This document shows, piece after piece, positions 9,272-17,872 of a stretch of 64,000 nt of DNA; position 1 is the stretch's first letter; each line of letters starts with the position of its first letter. Where the stretch lies: positions 86,034 to 150,033 of the forward strand of contig JANQNW010000009.1 of NCBI GenBank assembly GCA_028279375.1. The letters are read 5' to 3'. Under the pieces are notes generated by a model that saw nothing but the letters and a program-made list of their open reading frames with translations, did not search any database and was not told the DNA's origin. This DNA comes from Phycisphaerales bacterium. Its GTDB lineage: Bacteria > Planctomycetota > Phycisphaerae > Phycisphaerales > UBA1924. The position numbers and the translations under genes were made by a program.

Positions 9272-9342
9272 CTGAACATTCGGAACGCCGCCGAGATCGT
9301 GACTGCGGCGGCCGTCCAGTATCGCTCCGAGGAGATCGCGAC

Positions 9343-9501
9343 GTGGAGAAGGGTCAGCTCATCAAGGTCATCATCATCGCTGTTTGCCTGATCGGCGCTG
9401 TCGTGTTGATCGCGATTCAGGTCATGCCGTCCGGTAGTGGCGGTCCGACAGGGGAAACGGCTGATGGTGAGTCGGTCCGGCTTACCCCGCCGAAGCCTTA
9501 G
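9343..9501 (+). CDS. Small single-pass membrane protein
   Basis: 52-residue protein starting with GTG 9343: short charged N-terminus (MEKGQLIK), one transmembrane helix (VIIIAVCLIGAVVLIAIQV, about 9-27) and a Gly/Ser/Pro-rich tail. A GGAG ribosome site lies 8 nt upstream and decides this start; a longer open frame from 9151 has no such support and would run through the promoter region. It sits between the prepilin-like gene and the RNase HII-like gene, same strand. I do not recognise a family. The position suggests, without proof, a link to the prepilin-like protein. Confidence 0.62.
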   Translation: MEKGQLIKVIIIAVCLIGAVVLIAIQVMPSGSGGPTGETADGESVRLTPPKP

Positions 9502-9596
9502 GACTGCGCAGGCGGAATAGTCTCCACCGGCGCTCGACCTGCGCGACTGGCGCGCAGGACATCGCCGGCTCGCCCTCTTGAGAGGCGGCGCGCCCG

Positions 9597-10604
9597 ATGA
9601 CTGCTCTCGCGCCCGGGCTGATCTATGCCGGCATCGACGAAGCGGGGTACGGACCGCGCCTGGGGCCGCTGTGCGTCGCATCGACATCATTTGATGTTCA
9701 AGGTTGGTCTGAAGGCGATGCGCCCCCAGATCTCTGGAAGACGCTTGCCGGCGCCGTCGGTCAGACGACTCGGGATGCGCAGCGCGGACTGATCGCTGTC
9801 AACGATTCGAAAGCGCTCAAGCTTCCGAACCAAACGAAAACGAGGCATCCGCTTGTCCATCTCGAGACAGGCGTGCTTGGTTTTCTAGCGCTTCTCGGTC
9901 TCGAACCTGCAACGGATATCGAGCTCTTCGAGGCGCTCGGCGAATGCGCCTGTCGCCCTGCGTGGCACGGGGAGGACCCGTCTCCGATTCCAGTCGCGGT
10001 GTCGCGCGAGGAACTCGGTATTCGCGTCAACAGGCTGCGCGCGACGTGTCGCGAGCAGGGGGTGACTCTGATCGAGATGCGCTGTGTCGCACTGGACGCA
10101 ATGGAGTTCAATCGGCGCCTCGAGAATCTGGACGGCAAGGCTGAAGTCAGCTTTGGTTGCGTCGCGGAGTTGCTCCGGCGCGTCTGGGAGGCGTCCGGCG
10201 AGCGCCGGCCGCGCGTCGTCATCGATCGGCAGGGGGGCCGCAGGTTCTACGAAGGCAAGCTCGAAGCGGCAATCGAGGACGCCCGAGTCGATTCGAGGGC
10301 GGAATCGCAGGAAACGAGCTTCTACTCGATCTCCGGCAACGAGACTGGCGCTGGACCGGCGCGCTCGATGGCGATCAGGTTCGAAGTCGAAGCGGATGCA
10401 CGGCATCTCCCGACGGCGCTCGCGTCGATGTGCGCCAAGTATGTCCGCGAACTTCACATGGCGCGATTCAACAGGCACTGGTCAGCGCGACTGCCGGAGT
10501 TGAAGCCCACGGCGGGGTACGGTCTGGATGCCCGCCGATGGCTGGAGGATATGCGCGACGAACTCTCCGCCGCGGAGCGCAATGCACTGGTGCGCCGGGC
10601 ATGA
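9597..10604 (+). CDS. Ribonuclease HII-like protein
   Basis: Protein of 335 residues related to RNase HII, which cuts RNA in RNA-DNA hybrids. The start YAGIDEAGYGPRLGPL matches the RNase HII motif GIDEAGRGP, with the catalytic Asp14-Glu15 pair. An NDSKALK segment, VVIDRQGGRRFYE, and a C-terminal ASMCAKYVRE...PTAGYG segment follow the family order. It is longer than normal RNase HII (about 200-250 residues) because of an insertion between the first motif and the central Asp. The Tyr in place of the usual Arg (GYGP) is unusual. ATGA overlap with ribD suggests coupled translation. Whether it is the main RNase HII of the cell cannot be told from here. Confidence 0.7.
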   Translation: MTALAPGLIYAGIDEAGYGPRLGPLCVASTSFDVQGWSEGDAPPDLWKTLAGAVGQTTRDAQRGLIAVNDSKALKLPNQTKTRHPLVHLETGVLGFLALLGLEPATDIELFEALGECACRPAWHGEDPSPIPVAVSREELGIRVNRLRATCREQGVTLIEMRCVALDAMEFNRRLENLDGKAEVSFGCVAELLRRVWEASGERRPRVVIDRQGGRRFYEGKLEAAIEDARVDSRAESQETSFYSISGNETGAGPARSMAIRFEVEADARHLPTALASMCAKYVRELHMARFNRHWSARLPELKPTAGYGLDARRWLEDMRDELSAAERNALVRRA

Positions 10605-11770
10605 GCGCGAGTGAGGCGATCGACAAGCGCATGCTCGATCTGGCGGCCCGCGTCGCATGGCGCGCCGTGGGCGACGTCGAGCCGAATCCGCTGGTTGGGT
10701 GCGTCATCGGCCGGGAGCGCGACGGCGATGTCGAGATTCTCGGCATCGGACACCATCGGAGATTCGGCGGAGACCACGCAGAGATCGATGCGCTCAAAGC
10801 ATGCCATCAGCGTGATCGAGATGTGCGCGGCGCCACGATGTGGGTCACGCTCGAGCCTTGCGTGCACACGGGGAAGACGGGGCCCTGCGCGGACGCCGTC
10901 ATTCGTGCCGGCGTCGCTCGTGTCGTGATAGCGGTTTCCGATCCGGGCGAGGTTTCTCGCGGCGGCGCTTGTGTGCTTGCGAACGCTGGCGTTGAGACTC
11001 GATTTACAGCAGCGTCCGTTGACGCGGTCCGTCTGAGCCAGCCCTGGCGACATCGCCTCGAGACTGGCAGACCCTGGGTCATCGCGAAGTGGGCTCAGAC
11101 GGATGACGGCGCTCTCACAACGCCTCAGGGACAATCGAACTGGATTTCGAACGAGCGTTCACGACTGGATGTGCATCGCCTGCGCGCGAAGGTCGACGCC
11201 ATCCTCAGCGCCGTCGGAACAGTGCTTGCCGACGATCCGCTCCTCACGGCGCGCGGCGTTCGTCGCATTCGTCGCGTCGCCACGCGCGTCATCGTCGATT
11301 CATCGGTTCGCACATCGCCGGACGCTCGAGTCCTCTCGATGGCGGCGGATGCTCCCATCGTCGTTGCAGCCTCGAAGCGGCGTCTCACTGACAGCGAGGT
11401 CGCGCAACGCGCCGCGTCGCTTCGAGAGTCAGGAGCGCGAGTAGAGGGGTTTCCGACCGGAGATCAAGGAGTTGATCTCGAGTCATTGCTTCGATGGTTG
11501 TCAGAATCAACTGACGCGAGCACGGTCATGACCGAGGCGGGATCGCAACTTCTGGAGAGTCTTGCGGAGAAAGACTTGATCGATGAGGCGCAGGTCTATG
11601 TCGGTGGTGAGAAGACATCGGTGTCTCACGCATGCGATCCGCCTGCCACGTTGCGTTTCATTGACGGAAACGTTCACACGGTGGTGTCCACGCGCCGATT
11701 CGGCGCGGATCGGAAGCTCGTTTACCGGAGGCCGGACCCCGCATGCAGGCGCGATGCGGGATTCTCGTAA
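10601..11770 (+). CDS. ribD: Riboflavin biosynthesis deaminase/reductase RibD
   Basis: Bifunctional enzyme for the second and third steps of riboflavin synthesis: deamination of the diaminopyrimidine ring, then NADPH-dependent reduction of the ribosyl group. The N-terminal deaminase domain (about 1-150) has the zinc site HAEIDAL and TLEPCVHTGKTGPCADAV (family PCCxxGxxPPC, with one residue more between the Cys pair). The C-terminal reductase domain (about 155-380) begins PWVIAKWAQTDDGALTT and includes LRAKVDAILSAVGTVLADDP. 389 residues is usual. The ATG overlaps the stop of the RNase HII-like gene. ribH lies 4 kb away on the same strand but in another unit. The gene ends 1 nt from the convergent tRNA-Arg. 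Confidence 0.93.
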   Translation: MSASEAIDKRMLDLAARVAWRAVGDVEPNPLVGCVIGRERDGDVEILGIGHHRRFGGDHAEIDALKACHQRDRDVRGATMWVTLEPCVHTGKTGPCADAVIRAGVARVVIAVSDPGEVSRGGACVLANAGVETRFTAASVDAVRLSQPWRHRLETGRPWVIAKWAQTDDGALTTPQGQSNWISNERSRLDVHRLRAKVDAILSAVGTVLADDPLLTARGVRRIRRVATRVIVDSSVRTSPDARVLSMAADAPIVVAASKRRLTDSEVAQRAASLRESGARVEGFPTGDQGVDLESLLRWLSESTDASTVMTEAGSQLLESLAEKDLIDEAQVYVGGEKTSVSHACDPPATLRFIDGNVHTVVSTRRFGADRKLVYRRPDPACRRDAGFS

Positions 11771-11771
11771 G

Positions 11772-12165
<394 letters not shown>

Positions 12166-12272
12166 TTGGTGCTCTATTCCTGACGAACATATCTGGTTGT
12201 CGCCCCGGTGGCCTTCAGAGGTCGCCAGAGCCGATTCAGTATAGCTGAGCGCCGCTCCGCACTGAGTCTCGA

Positions 12273-12278
12273 TAGACT
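12273..12278 (+). promoter_or_regulatory. Candidate -10 box for SRPBCC gene
   Basis: TAGACT, 42 nt before the ATG at 12321. Confidence 0.4.
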
Positions 12279-12320
12279 GATGGGTTCGAAGCAGCGCCCG
12301 GAACGAACGAGGATTCGCCG

Positions 12321-12770
12321 ATGAAGGTTGGACCGATTGAAGTCGATGTGAACGCCCCGCGAGAGCGGGTGTTCGGCGCATTCTGCGACCTGGAGAATAT
12401 GACTGACCGGATCAGCGGGATCACGAAGATCGAGTTGCTGACCGACGGCGAAGTCGGCAAGGGCACGCGCTGGGCCGAGACGCGCGTCGTGCTCAAAAGG
12501 GAGCATACGGAGGAACTCGAGTTCGATGAGTTCTCGCCGCCCGGGGAACTCGGCGTTCGTTGCGAGTCCTGCGGTGTGGATTATCGATTCCGGTACGCGT
12601 TCTCCGATCAGCATGGGTCTACGCGTGTCGTTCTGACCGGCGAGGGAAAGCCCTTGACTTTCATGGCGCGACTCATGACGCCGGTGGGGCTTCTCTTTTC
12701 CGGCACGATGAAGAAGGCGCTGCTGCAGGACATGGAGGATTTGAAGGCGGTCGTGGAATCCGGCGACTGA
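12321..12770 (+). CDS. SRPBCC (START-like) family protein
   Basis: 149-residue protein with the SRPBCC/polyketide-cyclase-like fold pattern: an N-terminal strand (MKVGPIEVDVNAPRERVFGA), the FCDLENMTDRISGITKIELL helix-strand segment, alternating beta strands, and a long C-terminal helix (GTMKKALLQDMEDLKAVVES). The fold makes a deep hydrophobic cavity for lipids or other small molecules; the ligand is unknown. AGGA precedes the ATG. It lies just upstream of the LOG-family gene on the same strand (78 nt gap), possibly co-transcribed. Assignment rests on the sequence pattern only. Confidence 0.7.
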   Translation: MKVGPIEVDVNAPRERVFGAFCDLENMTDRISGITKIELLTDGEVGKGTRWAETRVVLKREHTEELEFDEFSPPGELGVRCESCGVDYRFRYAFSDQHGSTRVVLTGEGKPLTFMARLMTPVGLLFSGTMKKALLQDMEDLKAVVESGD

Positions 12771-12848
12771 CCCGATTGAGCAAGAGTGAGCATGACGCGC
12801 CGCAGGAGCATCGGTCCGGCGGACGAGAGAAGCAGATCAAGATCGACT

Positions 12849-13967
12849 ATGACACAAACGCAGAATGAAGGCGGCGCCCAGCAGGCGCGTTTCAATCCCA
12901 CTGAGGACAGCGAGGGACGAGCCAATCGGATCTCCTCGAATCTGTCGAGCCCCGAAGCGAACGCGAAGATTGATGAACTCATCGCATTCGCCGGCGGCGA
13001 CGCGAGTTCGCCCGAGAGCAAGTTCATTCGTGAGTTGCTCCAGACAAGCCTCAAGGTGGTCAAGGACGGGCGTGACTCTGGTGAGCTCAAGCTCATGGCG
13101 TCCACGCTCAAGGAGATTCGTCACGCCTATCGGGTGTTCGCCGACTACCCGCACGCGCCGAAGGTGAGCATCTTCGGTTCGGCGCGCACGCCTTCGGAGC
13201 ATCCGGATTACATCCGCGCGGTCGAGTTCTCACGCATGATGGCTGAGCATGGCTGGCTCGTGATCACAGGCGCTGGCGACGGCATCATGAAAGCCGGTCA
13301 CGAGGGCCCGGGGCGGGATTCGTCATTCGGCCTCTCGATTCGCCTGCCCTTTGAGACCACGGCGAATGAGATCATCGCCGGCGACTCCAAGCTCATAAAC
13401 TTCCGCTACTTCTTCACGCGCAAGCTCATGTTCGTGAGTCAGGCGGACGCCGTCGTGTGCTTCCCCGGCGGATTCGGCACGAACGACGAGGCGTTCGAGG
13501 TGCTGACGCTGATCCAGACCGGCAAGTCATCGATCGTGCCGGTGGTGATGCTGGAGGGCAAGGGCGGCACCTATTGGCGTGACTGGAACGCGTACATCAA
13601 CGAGGCCCTGATGAAGACACGCTTCATCAGCCCCGAGGATTACTCGATCTACTACATCGCGGAGGACTCGGACGACGCGGAGCGCCACATCAAGCGCTTC
13701 TATCGAAACTACCACTCGTCCCGGTATGTGCGCGACGATCTCGTGCTGCGGATCAAGCATCGCATCACCGACGAAGACGTCGCCCGTCTCAACCACGAGT
13801 TCGATTTCCTCGTCAAGAGCGGCTCCATCGAGCAGCGCGGACCGTACGAGGTCGAGACGGATCACCTGGACCTCCCGCGGATTGCGTTCACGCATACCCG
13901 CCGCAACTACGGCATCGTGCGCAAACTGATCGACCGCATCAATGACTTCGAGCCGGCCGAAGTCTGA
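12849..13967 (+). CDS. LOG family protein (long form)
   Basis: Member of the LOG / TIGR00730 family, which includes cytokinin riboside 5'-monophosphate phosphoribohydrolases and bacterial nucleotide hydrolases once annotated as lysine decarboxylases. The core (about residues 95-290) has SIFGSARTP, VITGAGDGIMKAGHEG and the signature PGGFGTNDEAFE. It is long at 372 residues: about 90 residues precede the core and about 80 follow it. I take ATG 12849 because the stretch before it (from 12786) is Arg/Ser-rich and unlike the protein. A second, shorter paralogue lies at 28390-29208. The 3' end overlaps the start of the lipoprotein gene by 26 nt. Substrate unknown. Confidence 0.85.
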   Translation: MTQTQNEGGAQQARFNPTEDSEGRANRISSNLSSPEANAKIDELIAFAGGDASSPESKFIRELLQTSLKVVKDGRDSGELKLMASTLKEIRHAYRVFADYPHAPKVSIFGSARTPSEHPDYIRAVEFSRMMAEHGWLVITGAGDGIMKAGHEGPGRDSSFGLSIRLPFETTANEIIAGDSKLINFRYFFTRKLMFVSQADAVVCFPGGFGTNDEAFEVLTLIQTGKSSIVPVVMLEGKGGTYWRDWNAYINEALMKTRFISPEDYSIYYIAEDSDDAERHIKRFYRNYHSSRYVRDDLVLRIKHRITDEDVARLNHEFDFLVKSGSIEQRGPYEVETDHLDLPRIAFTHTRRNYGIVRKLIDRINDFEPAEV

Positions 13968-14847
13968 GTTCAACGGGCGCGGTCTGATGGTGATGGCGCT
14001 CGCGGCGCTCTGGCTCCCATCCTGCGCCGTGGAGCAGTCCGTCACCGTCAAGCCGCCGAGCGCTGACGGCGCCGAGGAGATCGTGGAGCCCGTGGTGCGC
14101 GGCGGGCACAGCGGGCTTGAGATGCGCCGCTGGGTGATTCGCGATCGAGGCGAAGATCTCGCCGAGGCGCTCTCGCCCTATTCCGATTCACTGGCAGAAC
14201 TCTCCGTCGAGGAGCGCCGCCATCTGCAGGTCAACGGATTTCGGCTGGTGCGCGTGCCGCTCACTGAGTTGCCCGGCGTGCGCGAGTCGCTCGAACTTAC
14301 GGGTCGCATCGATCGGCATTGGTTCGGACAGTCGCCTGATTGGACTGACGCAATGGTCGGCCTTGATGTGGGGGAGGGGCTGGCGATGCGGTCCTCTGGC
14401 GGCGTCAGTGTGCTCGATGGCGGGCGTCTGCGGCTCCTGCTGCGCGCCTGGACGACCCCGACGGCTGACGGCCCTCGACTGCGCGTGGACCTGGCTCTCC
14501 AGCTCGCGTTCGCCGCGGAGTCAGCGGCTTTTTCGCTTCCTGAGCGCCGTCCTGTCGCCGAAGATGGGCCGCTCTTTGACGACCTCAGCGTCAGTGCGCT
14601 CCTTGAACCTGGCAACGCCTACCTCATCTGCTCCGAGCGCCCGGAAGTCCCGTGGGGCGAGGGCGACTCGATCGAGGTCATCGCCCAGGACGCCGAAGAC
14701 GGATTCGGGCCGGCGTCACTGCGCACCGAGACGGCCGGCGAACTCATGCTTTCCGAGCGCGTTGTCGATGACGACAGGAAGCGCGTGTATCGACAGGTCG
14801 TGGTGCTCCTGCCGCGTTTGCCGGAGCGCTTTCGCCTGATCGAATAG
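13942..14847 (+). CDS. Predicted lipoprotein, unknown function
   Basis: 301-residue protein with a lipoprotein signal: basic start, hydrophobic LMVMALAALWLPSC with the lipid-anchoring Cys near residue 28. The mature part is mostly beta-predicted, with Arg- and Leu-rich segments and no motif I recognise. The start overlaps the last 26 nt of the LOG gene, so the two are probably translated from one transcript. An alternative ATG at 13987 would leave a signal peptide without its basic region. The gene is convergent with the UbiA-type gene, leaving only 5 nt between the stops. Confidence 0.6.
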   Translation: MTSSRPKSEFNGRGLMVMALAALWLPSCAVEQSVTVKPPSADGAEEIVEPVVRGGHSGLEMRRWVIRDRGEDLAEALSPYSDSLAELSVEERRHLQVNGFRLVRVPLTELPGVRESLELTGRIDRHWFGQSPDWTDAMVGLDVGEGLAMRSSGGVSVLDGGRLRLLLRAWTTPTADGPRLRVDLALQLAFAAESAAFSLPERRPVAEDGPLFDDLSVSALLEPGNAYLICSERPEVPWGEGDSIEVIAQDAEDGFGPASLRTETAGELMLSERVVDDDRKRVYRQVVVLLPRLPERFRLIE

Positions 14848-14852
14848 GGCGC

Positions 14853-15830
14853 TTACATCCGGTACTCGAGCGGTTCGATCGTTCGATCGATCAGGGCGTG
14901 CGTCGACTCGATGGCGATCCAGCCGACTGCCGCGAAGGAGCCCAGTAGCAGGGCCTCTCGGGAGTATCCCTGGCCGACTAGCCAGCCGCAGTTGTAGATC
15001 GCGAGCCAGCAGGACCCCGTGCGCCCGACGCGCGCCGCTGTGCGCGGGCGGGCGCCGGTTCCGCGCGTTGTGGTCATCAATAGGTAGACGATGAACGCGA
15101 TGGCGCCGGCGGCGGGCCCGAGCGCAGCGACCGGAGACACCCAGTCCGGCCAGAGCGCTCCCGAACGTCTCCATCCGACAAAGAGCAGCACGCCTGACCA
15201 GAAGACCCAACCTGCGATCGCCGAGATCAGCGCGCGCCGCGAGAGTCGCGGACGACGTCCACCGACGACATGCACGACGATCGCGATCAGCAGACTGTGC
15301 GACATCACGAGCCAGACGGGCCAGACGAACTCGAGACGCACATTCGGGATGATCATGTGCGCGCCGTAGATGAGGCTCACGGAGACGACGCCAACAGAGG
15401 GCACGTGCTTGGCGACGCCATTGAAGAAGAGGATTGCCGAGCAGGTCAGCAGCGAGAGCACCACGGCCCCCAGGCCCAGGACTGTCGAGGCGAGCGTCGC
15501 GACCAGGAGCATGCCCGCGATGATGCCGATCGCGGCCTCGAGGCTGATCTGGCCGGAGGGAAGCGGGCGTTCCGGATGAAGAGCTCGATCGCGTCTCACA
15601 TCCAGCAGGTCATTTAATGCGGCGCCGTAGGCGAAGATCCCGACGGCGACAACGGCGCCGATCGCAAGCAATGCCCATAACGGCGTTTCCGCCTGGGCAG
15701 CCGGCCCGATCTCCTCCGGCGCCGCGCGCGTCCAGAGAATGACGAACCAGGCGTTTGAGACCGCCGCCAGCGCCGTCGCGACGCGGGTGAGTCGGAGCGC
15801 TGGGATGACCTGATTCAGGAGGGAGGGCAC
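14853..15830 (-). CDS. UbiA-type prenyltransferase family membrane protein
   Basis: Multi-spanning membrane protein (325 residues, about 8-9 helices) of the UbiA superfamily, enzymes that attach prenyl chains to aromatic or other acceptors. The first conserved Asp motif is clear: NDLLDVRRDRALHPERPLPSG (about residues 70-90). The second Asp-rich motif of UbiA enzymes is not obvious, so this may be a divergent member. Acceptor and prenyl donor are unknown. Start GTG 15830 is set by TACCAT ending exactly 6 nt upstream; the open frame up to 16007 runs back over the ribH promoter and start. It diverges from ribH. Confidence 0.75.
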   Translation of the reverse strand: MPSLLNQVIPALRLTRVATALAAVSNAWFVILWTRAAPEEIGPAAQAETPLWALLAIGAVVAVGIFAYGAALNDLLDVRRDRALHPERPLPSGQISLEAAIGIIAGMLLVATLASTVLGLGAVVLSLLTCSAILFFNGVAKHVPSVGVVSVSLIYGAHMIIPNVRLEFVWPVWLVMSHSLLIAIVVHVVGGRRPRLSRRALISAIAGWVFWSGVLLFVGWRRSGALWPDWVSPVAALGPAAGAIAFIVYLLMTTTRGTGARPRTAARVGRTGSCWLAIYNCGWLVGQGYSREALLLGSFAAVGWIAIESTHALIDRTIEPLEYRM

Positions 15831-15836
15831 GTCGCG

Positions 15837-15842
15837 ATGGTA
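15837..15842 (-). promoter_or_regulatory. -10 box of leaderless UbiA-type gene
   Basis: TACCAT on the minus strand, then CGCGAC and GTG at 15830. Confidence 0.5.
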
Positions 15843-15902
15843 TCGCCTGAGCGCCCCCGTGAGGGATCGCCGGGGCTGGTGGCCCGAGCGAGCGGCACGC
15901 CC

Positions 15903-15908
15903 TACCAT
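15903..15908 (+). promoter_or_regulatory. -10 box before ribH
   Basis: TACCAT on the plus strand, 7 nt before GTG 15916. It is the same hexamer as the divergent box at 15837-15842 on the other strand. Confidence 0.5.
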
Positions 15909-15915
15909 CCCGGCC

Positions 15916-16455
15916 GTGGCAACCGAAGACCCATCTCTCGCCGGCGATCGCGACGCGCGCGGAATGCGCATTGCGATCGTTGTGAGTCGGTACAACCCGG
16001 AGATCACGGAGAGCCTGCTCGAGGGCGCCCGCGCCGAGTTCGAGCGCTGCGGCGGATCAGGGGAGGACCTCCTGGTTGTGCGCGCTCCCGGCGCCTTCGA
16101 ACTCCCGGTTCTCGCTCAGGCGTCTACAGCTGGCCAGGATGCGGTCGTGGCCCTCGGATGTGTCATCCAGGGCGAGACGCGCCACGATGAAGTCATCGCT
16201 GACGCCATCGCGAACGGGCTCATTCGGGTTGCTCTGGACTCAGGCGTTCCGACGCTCTTCGGTGTGCTCACGACGGGGACTTTCGAGCAAGCGAAAGCCC
16301 GGGCCCAGGCGCCGCGATCGGGGAGGTCGTCGGCCGCGGGATCGGGGAAGCTCAGCGTGGACAACAAGGGGGTCGAGGCGATGGCGGCGGCGATCGACGC
16401 CGTCCTGGAACTGCGACGTGTTCAGTCCGTGCGCGCAGCTGGAGCGATCAGCTAA
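15916..16455 (+). CDS. ribH: 6,7-dimethyl-8-ribityllumazine synthase
   Basis: Lumazine synthase, the penultimate step of riboflavin synthesis, joining the ribitylamino-pyrimidine to 3,4-dihydroxybutanone phosphate in an icosahedral or pentameric shell. 179 residues from GTG 15916. Seen: [44 protein letters not shown] with the catalytic His, and [18 protein letters not shown]. Unusually, about 14 extra Ser/Gly/Arg-rich residues sit between the QAKARA helix and NKGVEA, which in most homologues are only about 5 residues apart. The frame is open upstream to 15859, but the TACCAT box supports GTG 15916. It leads a ribH-nusB-ftsY operon (4 nt gap, then overlap). Confidence 0.9.
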   Translation: MATEDPSLAGDRDARGMRIAIVVSRYNPEITESLLEGARAEFERCGGSGEDLLVVRAPGAFELPVLAQASTAGQDAVVALGCVIQGETRHDEVIADAIANGLIRVALDSGVPTLFGVLTTGTFEQAKARAQAPRSGRSSAAGSGKLSVDNKGVEAMAAAIDAVLELRRVQSVRAAGAIS

Positions 16456-16459
16456 CCCT

Positions 16460-16918
16460 ATGGCGACCCCACGTGATATCAGGAGACTCGCGTTCCAGGC
16501 GCTTTATCAGCTCGATGCGCGCGGAGACTGCGATGTCGAAGTCGTTCGTGGCGACATTGTCGACGACGGCGACGCGGCGTTCACCGAGGCGGAGCGCGAT
16601 GAAGCATTCAAACTCGCGCTCGCAGCGTTCGAGGCGCGGTCGGGCGCCGACGATGTCTTCACGGAGCTGGCGCCCGGTTGGCCGGCGCATCGGCAGCCGG
16701 CCGTCGATCGGGCGATTCTCCGCCTCGCGCACTACGAGATGACCGCACACGTGTGCGAACCGAAGGTCGCGGTGAATGAGGCGATCGAGCTGGCCAAGAA
16801 GTTCAGCACGGAGCGGTCGCCCTCGTTCGTCAACGGAGTTCTCGACAAAGTGCTCAAGTCCGTGCTTCGATCGACGCCCGAAGACACATCGAGCCATTCC
16901 GGAGAGGTGACTGGCTGA
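16460..16918 (+). CDS. nusB: Transcription antitermination factor NusB
   Basis: All-helical NusB (152 residues), which with NusE/S10 binds boxA RNA and supports antitermination of rRNA operons. Typical N-terminus [18 protein letters not shown] and C-terminal [14 protein letters not shown]...[29 protein letters not shown]. The ATG lies 4 nt after the ribH stop; pairing of ribH with nusB is common in bacteria. The last base of its TGA is the first base of the ftsY ATG, so the operon is tightly coupled. Confidence 0.94.
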   Translation: MATPRDIRRLAFQALYQLDARGDCDVEVVRGDIVDDGDAAFTEAERDEAFKLALAAFEARSGADDVFTELAPGWPAHRQPAVDRAILRLAHYEMTAHVCEPKVAVNEAIELAKKFSTERSPSFVNGVLDKVLKSVLRSTPEDTSSHSGEVTG

Positions 16919-17862
16919 TGGCTCTTTTCAAGTCAGTGCTTTCGAAGGTGAGCAAGGGGCTGGCGCGGACGCGCGAGTCATTCGTTGGCGGGCTTCGCTC
17001 GATGCTCGCCGGGCGCACCCTCGATGACGCGTTGATTGACGAGATCGAGGCCCGGCTCATTCAGTCTGATGTGGGCGTCGCAACGACGCGTAGGCTCATC
17101 GAAGGGCTGCGAAGCGACTACAAAGCTGGACAACTGACGCGCGGCGAGGATGCGATCGAGTATCTCAAGCGCGAACTCAAGGCGATGTGGCCGGAGTCAG
17201 ACCGGCGACTGCACTTCGCGTCAGACTTCGACTGCTCACCGGGAACGCCGACAGTCATCCTTGTCGCCGGTGTCAACGGCGCCGGTAAGACGACGAGCAT
17301 CGCCAAGCTCTCGAAGGCGCTGCGTGATGAGAACCGCAGTGTCATGCTGGCCGCATGTGACACATTCCGCGCCGGCGCCGTCCGCCAGCTCGAGATCTGG
17401 TCGGATCGACTCGGCGTTGAGATCGTCAAGGGCCAGCAGGGGGGAGATCCGGCGGCCGTCGCGTTCGATGCCTGCGAGGCGGCGTTGAATCGCGGCGTCG
17501 ATACGCTGATCATCGACACGGCGGGCCGTCTGCACACCCAGGATCCGCTCATGCGCCAACTCACGAAGATTCGTGATGTTGTGGCGAAGAGGATCGAAGG
17601 AGCGCCGCACGAGGTCATGCTTGTCCTGGATGCGACGACCGGACAGAACGCCGTGCGTCAGGCCGAGGAGTTCACACAGGCGATCGGCGTCACCGGTCTC
17701 TTCCTCGCGAAGCTCGACGGCACGGCCAAGGGCGGCAGTGTGCTGGCCATTCGCGAAGCGCTCGATATCCCGGTGAAGTTCATCGGCGTCGGTGAGACTC
17801 CCGACGACGTCGAGCCGTTTGATCCTGAGGCCTACGTCGAAGCGCTCTTCGCCGAGGCGTGA
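16918..17862 (+). CDS. ftsY: Signal recognition particle receptor FtsY
   Basis: SRP receptor GTPase that docks ribosome-SRP complexes at the membrane for co-translational insertion. 314 residues: N-terminal helical N domain (1-95), then the G domain with G1 GVNGAGKTT (about 119-127), DTFRAGAVRQLE, IIDTAGRLHTQ, LDATTGQNA and the TKLDGTAKGG-type box (here AKLDGTAKGG). The long acidic A domain of enterobacterial FtsY is absent, as in many other bacteria. GGAGAGG precedes the ATG. Last gene of the ribH-nusB-ftsY operon, convergent with the TolC-like gene. Confidence 0.96.
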   Translation: MALFKSVLSKVSKGLARTRESFVGGLRSMLAGRTLDDALIDEIEARLIQSDVGVATTRRLIEGLRSDYKAGQLTRGEDAIEYLKRELKAMWPESDRRLHFASDFDCSPGTPTVILVAGVNGAGKTTSIAKLSKALRDENRSVMLAACDTFRAGAVRQLEIWSDRLGVEIVKGQQGGDPAAVAFDACEAALNRGVDTLIIDTAGRLHTQDPLMRQLTKIRDVVAKRIEGAPHEVMLVLDATTGQNAVRQAEEFTQAIGVTGLFLAKLDGTAKGGSVLAIREALDIPVKFIGVGETPDDVEPFDPEAYVEALFAEA

Positions 17863-17872
17863 TCACACGCGA

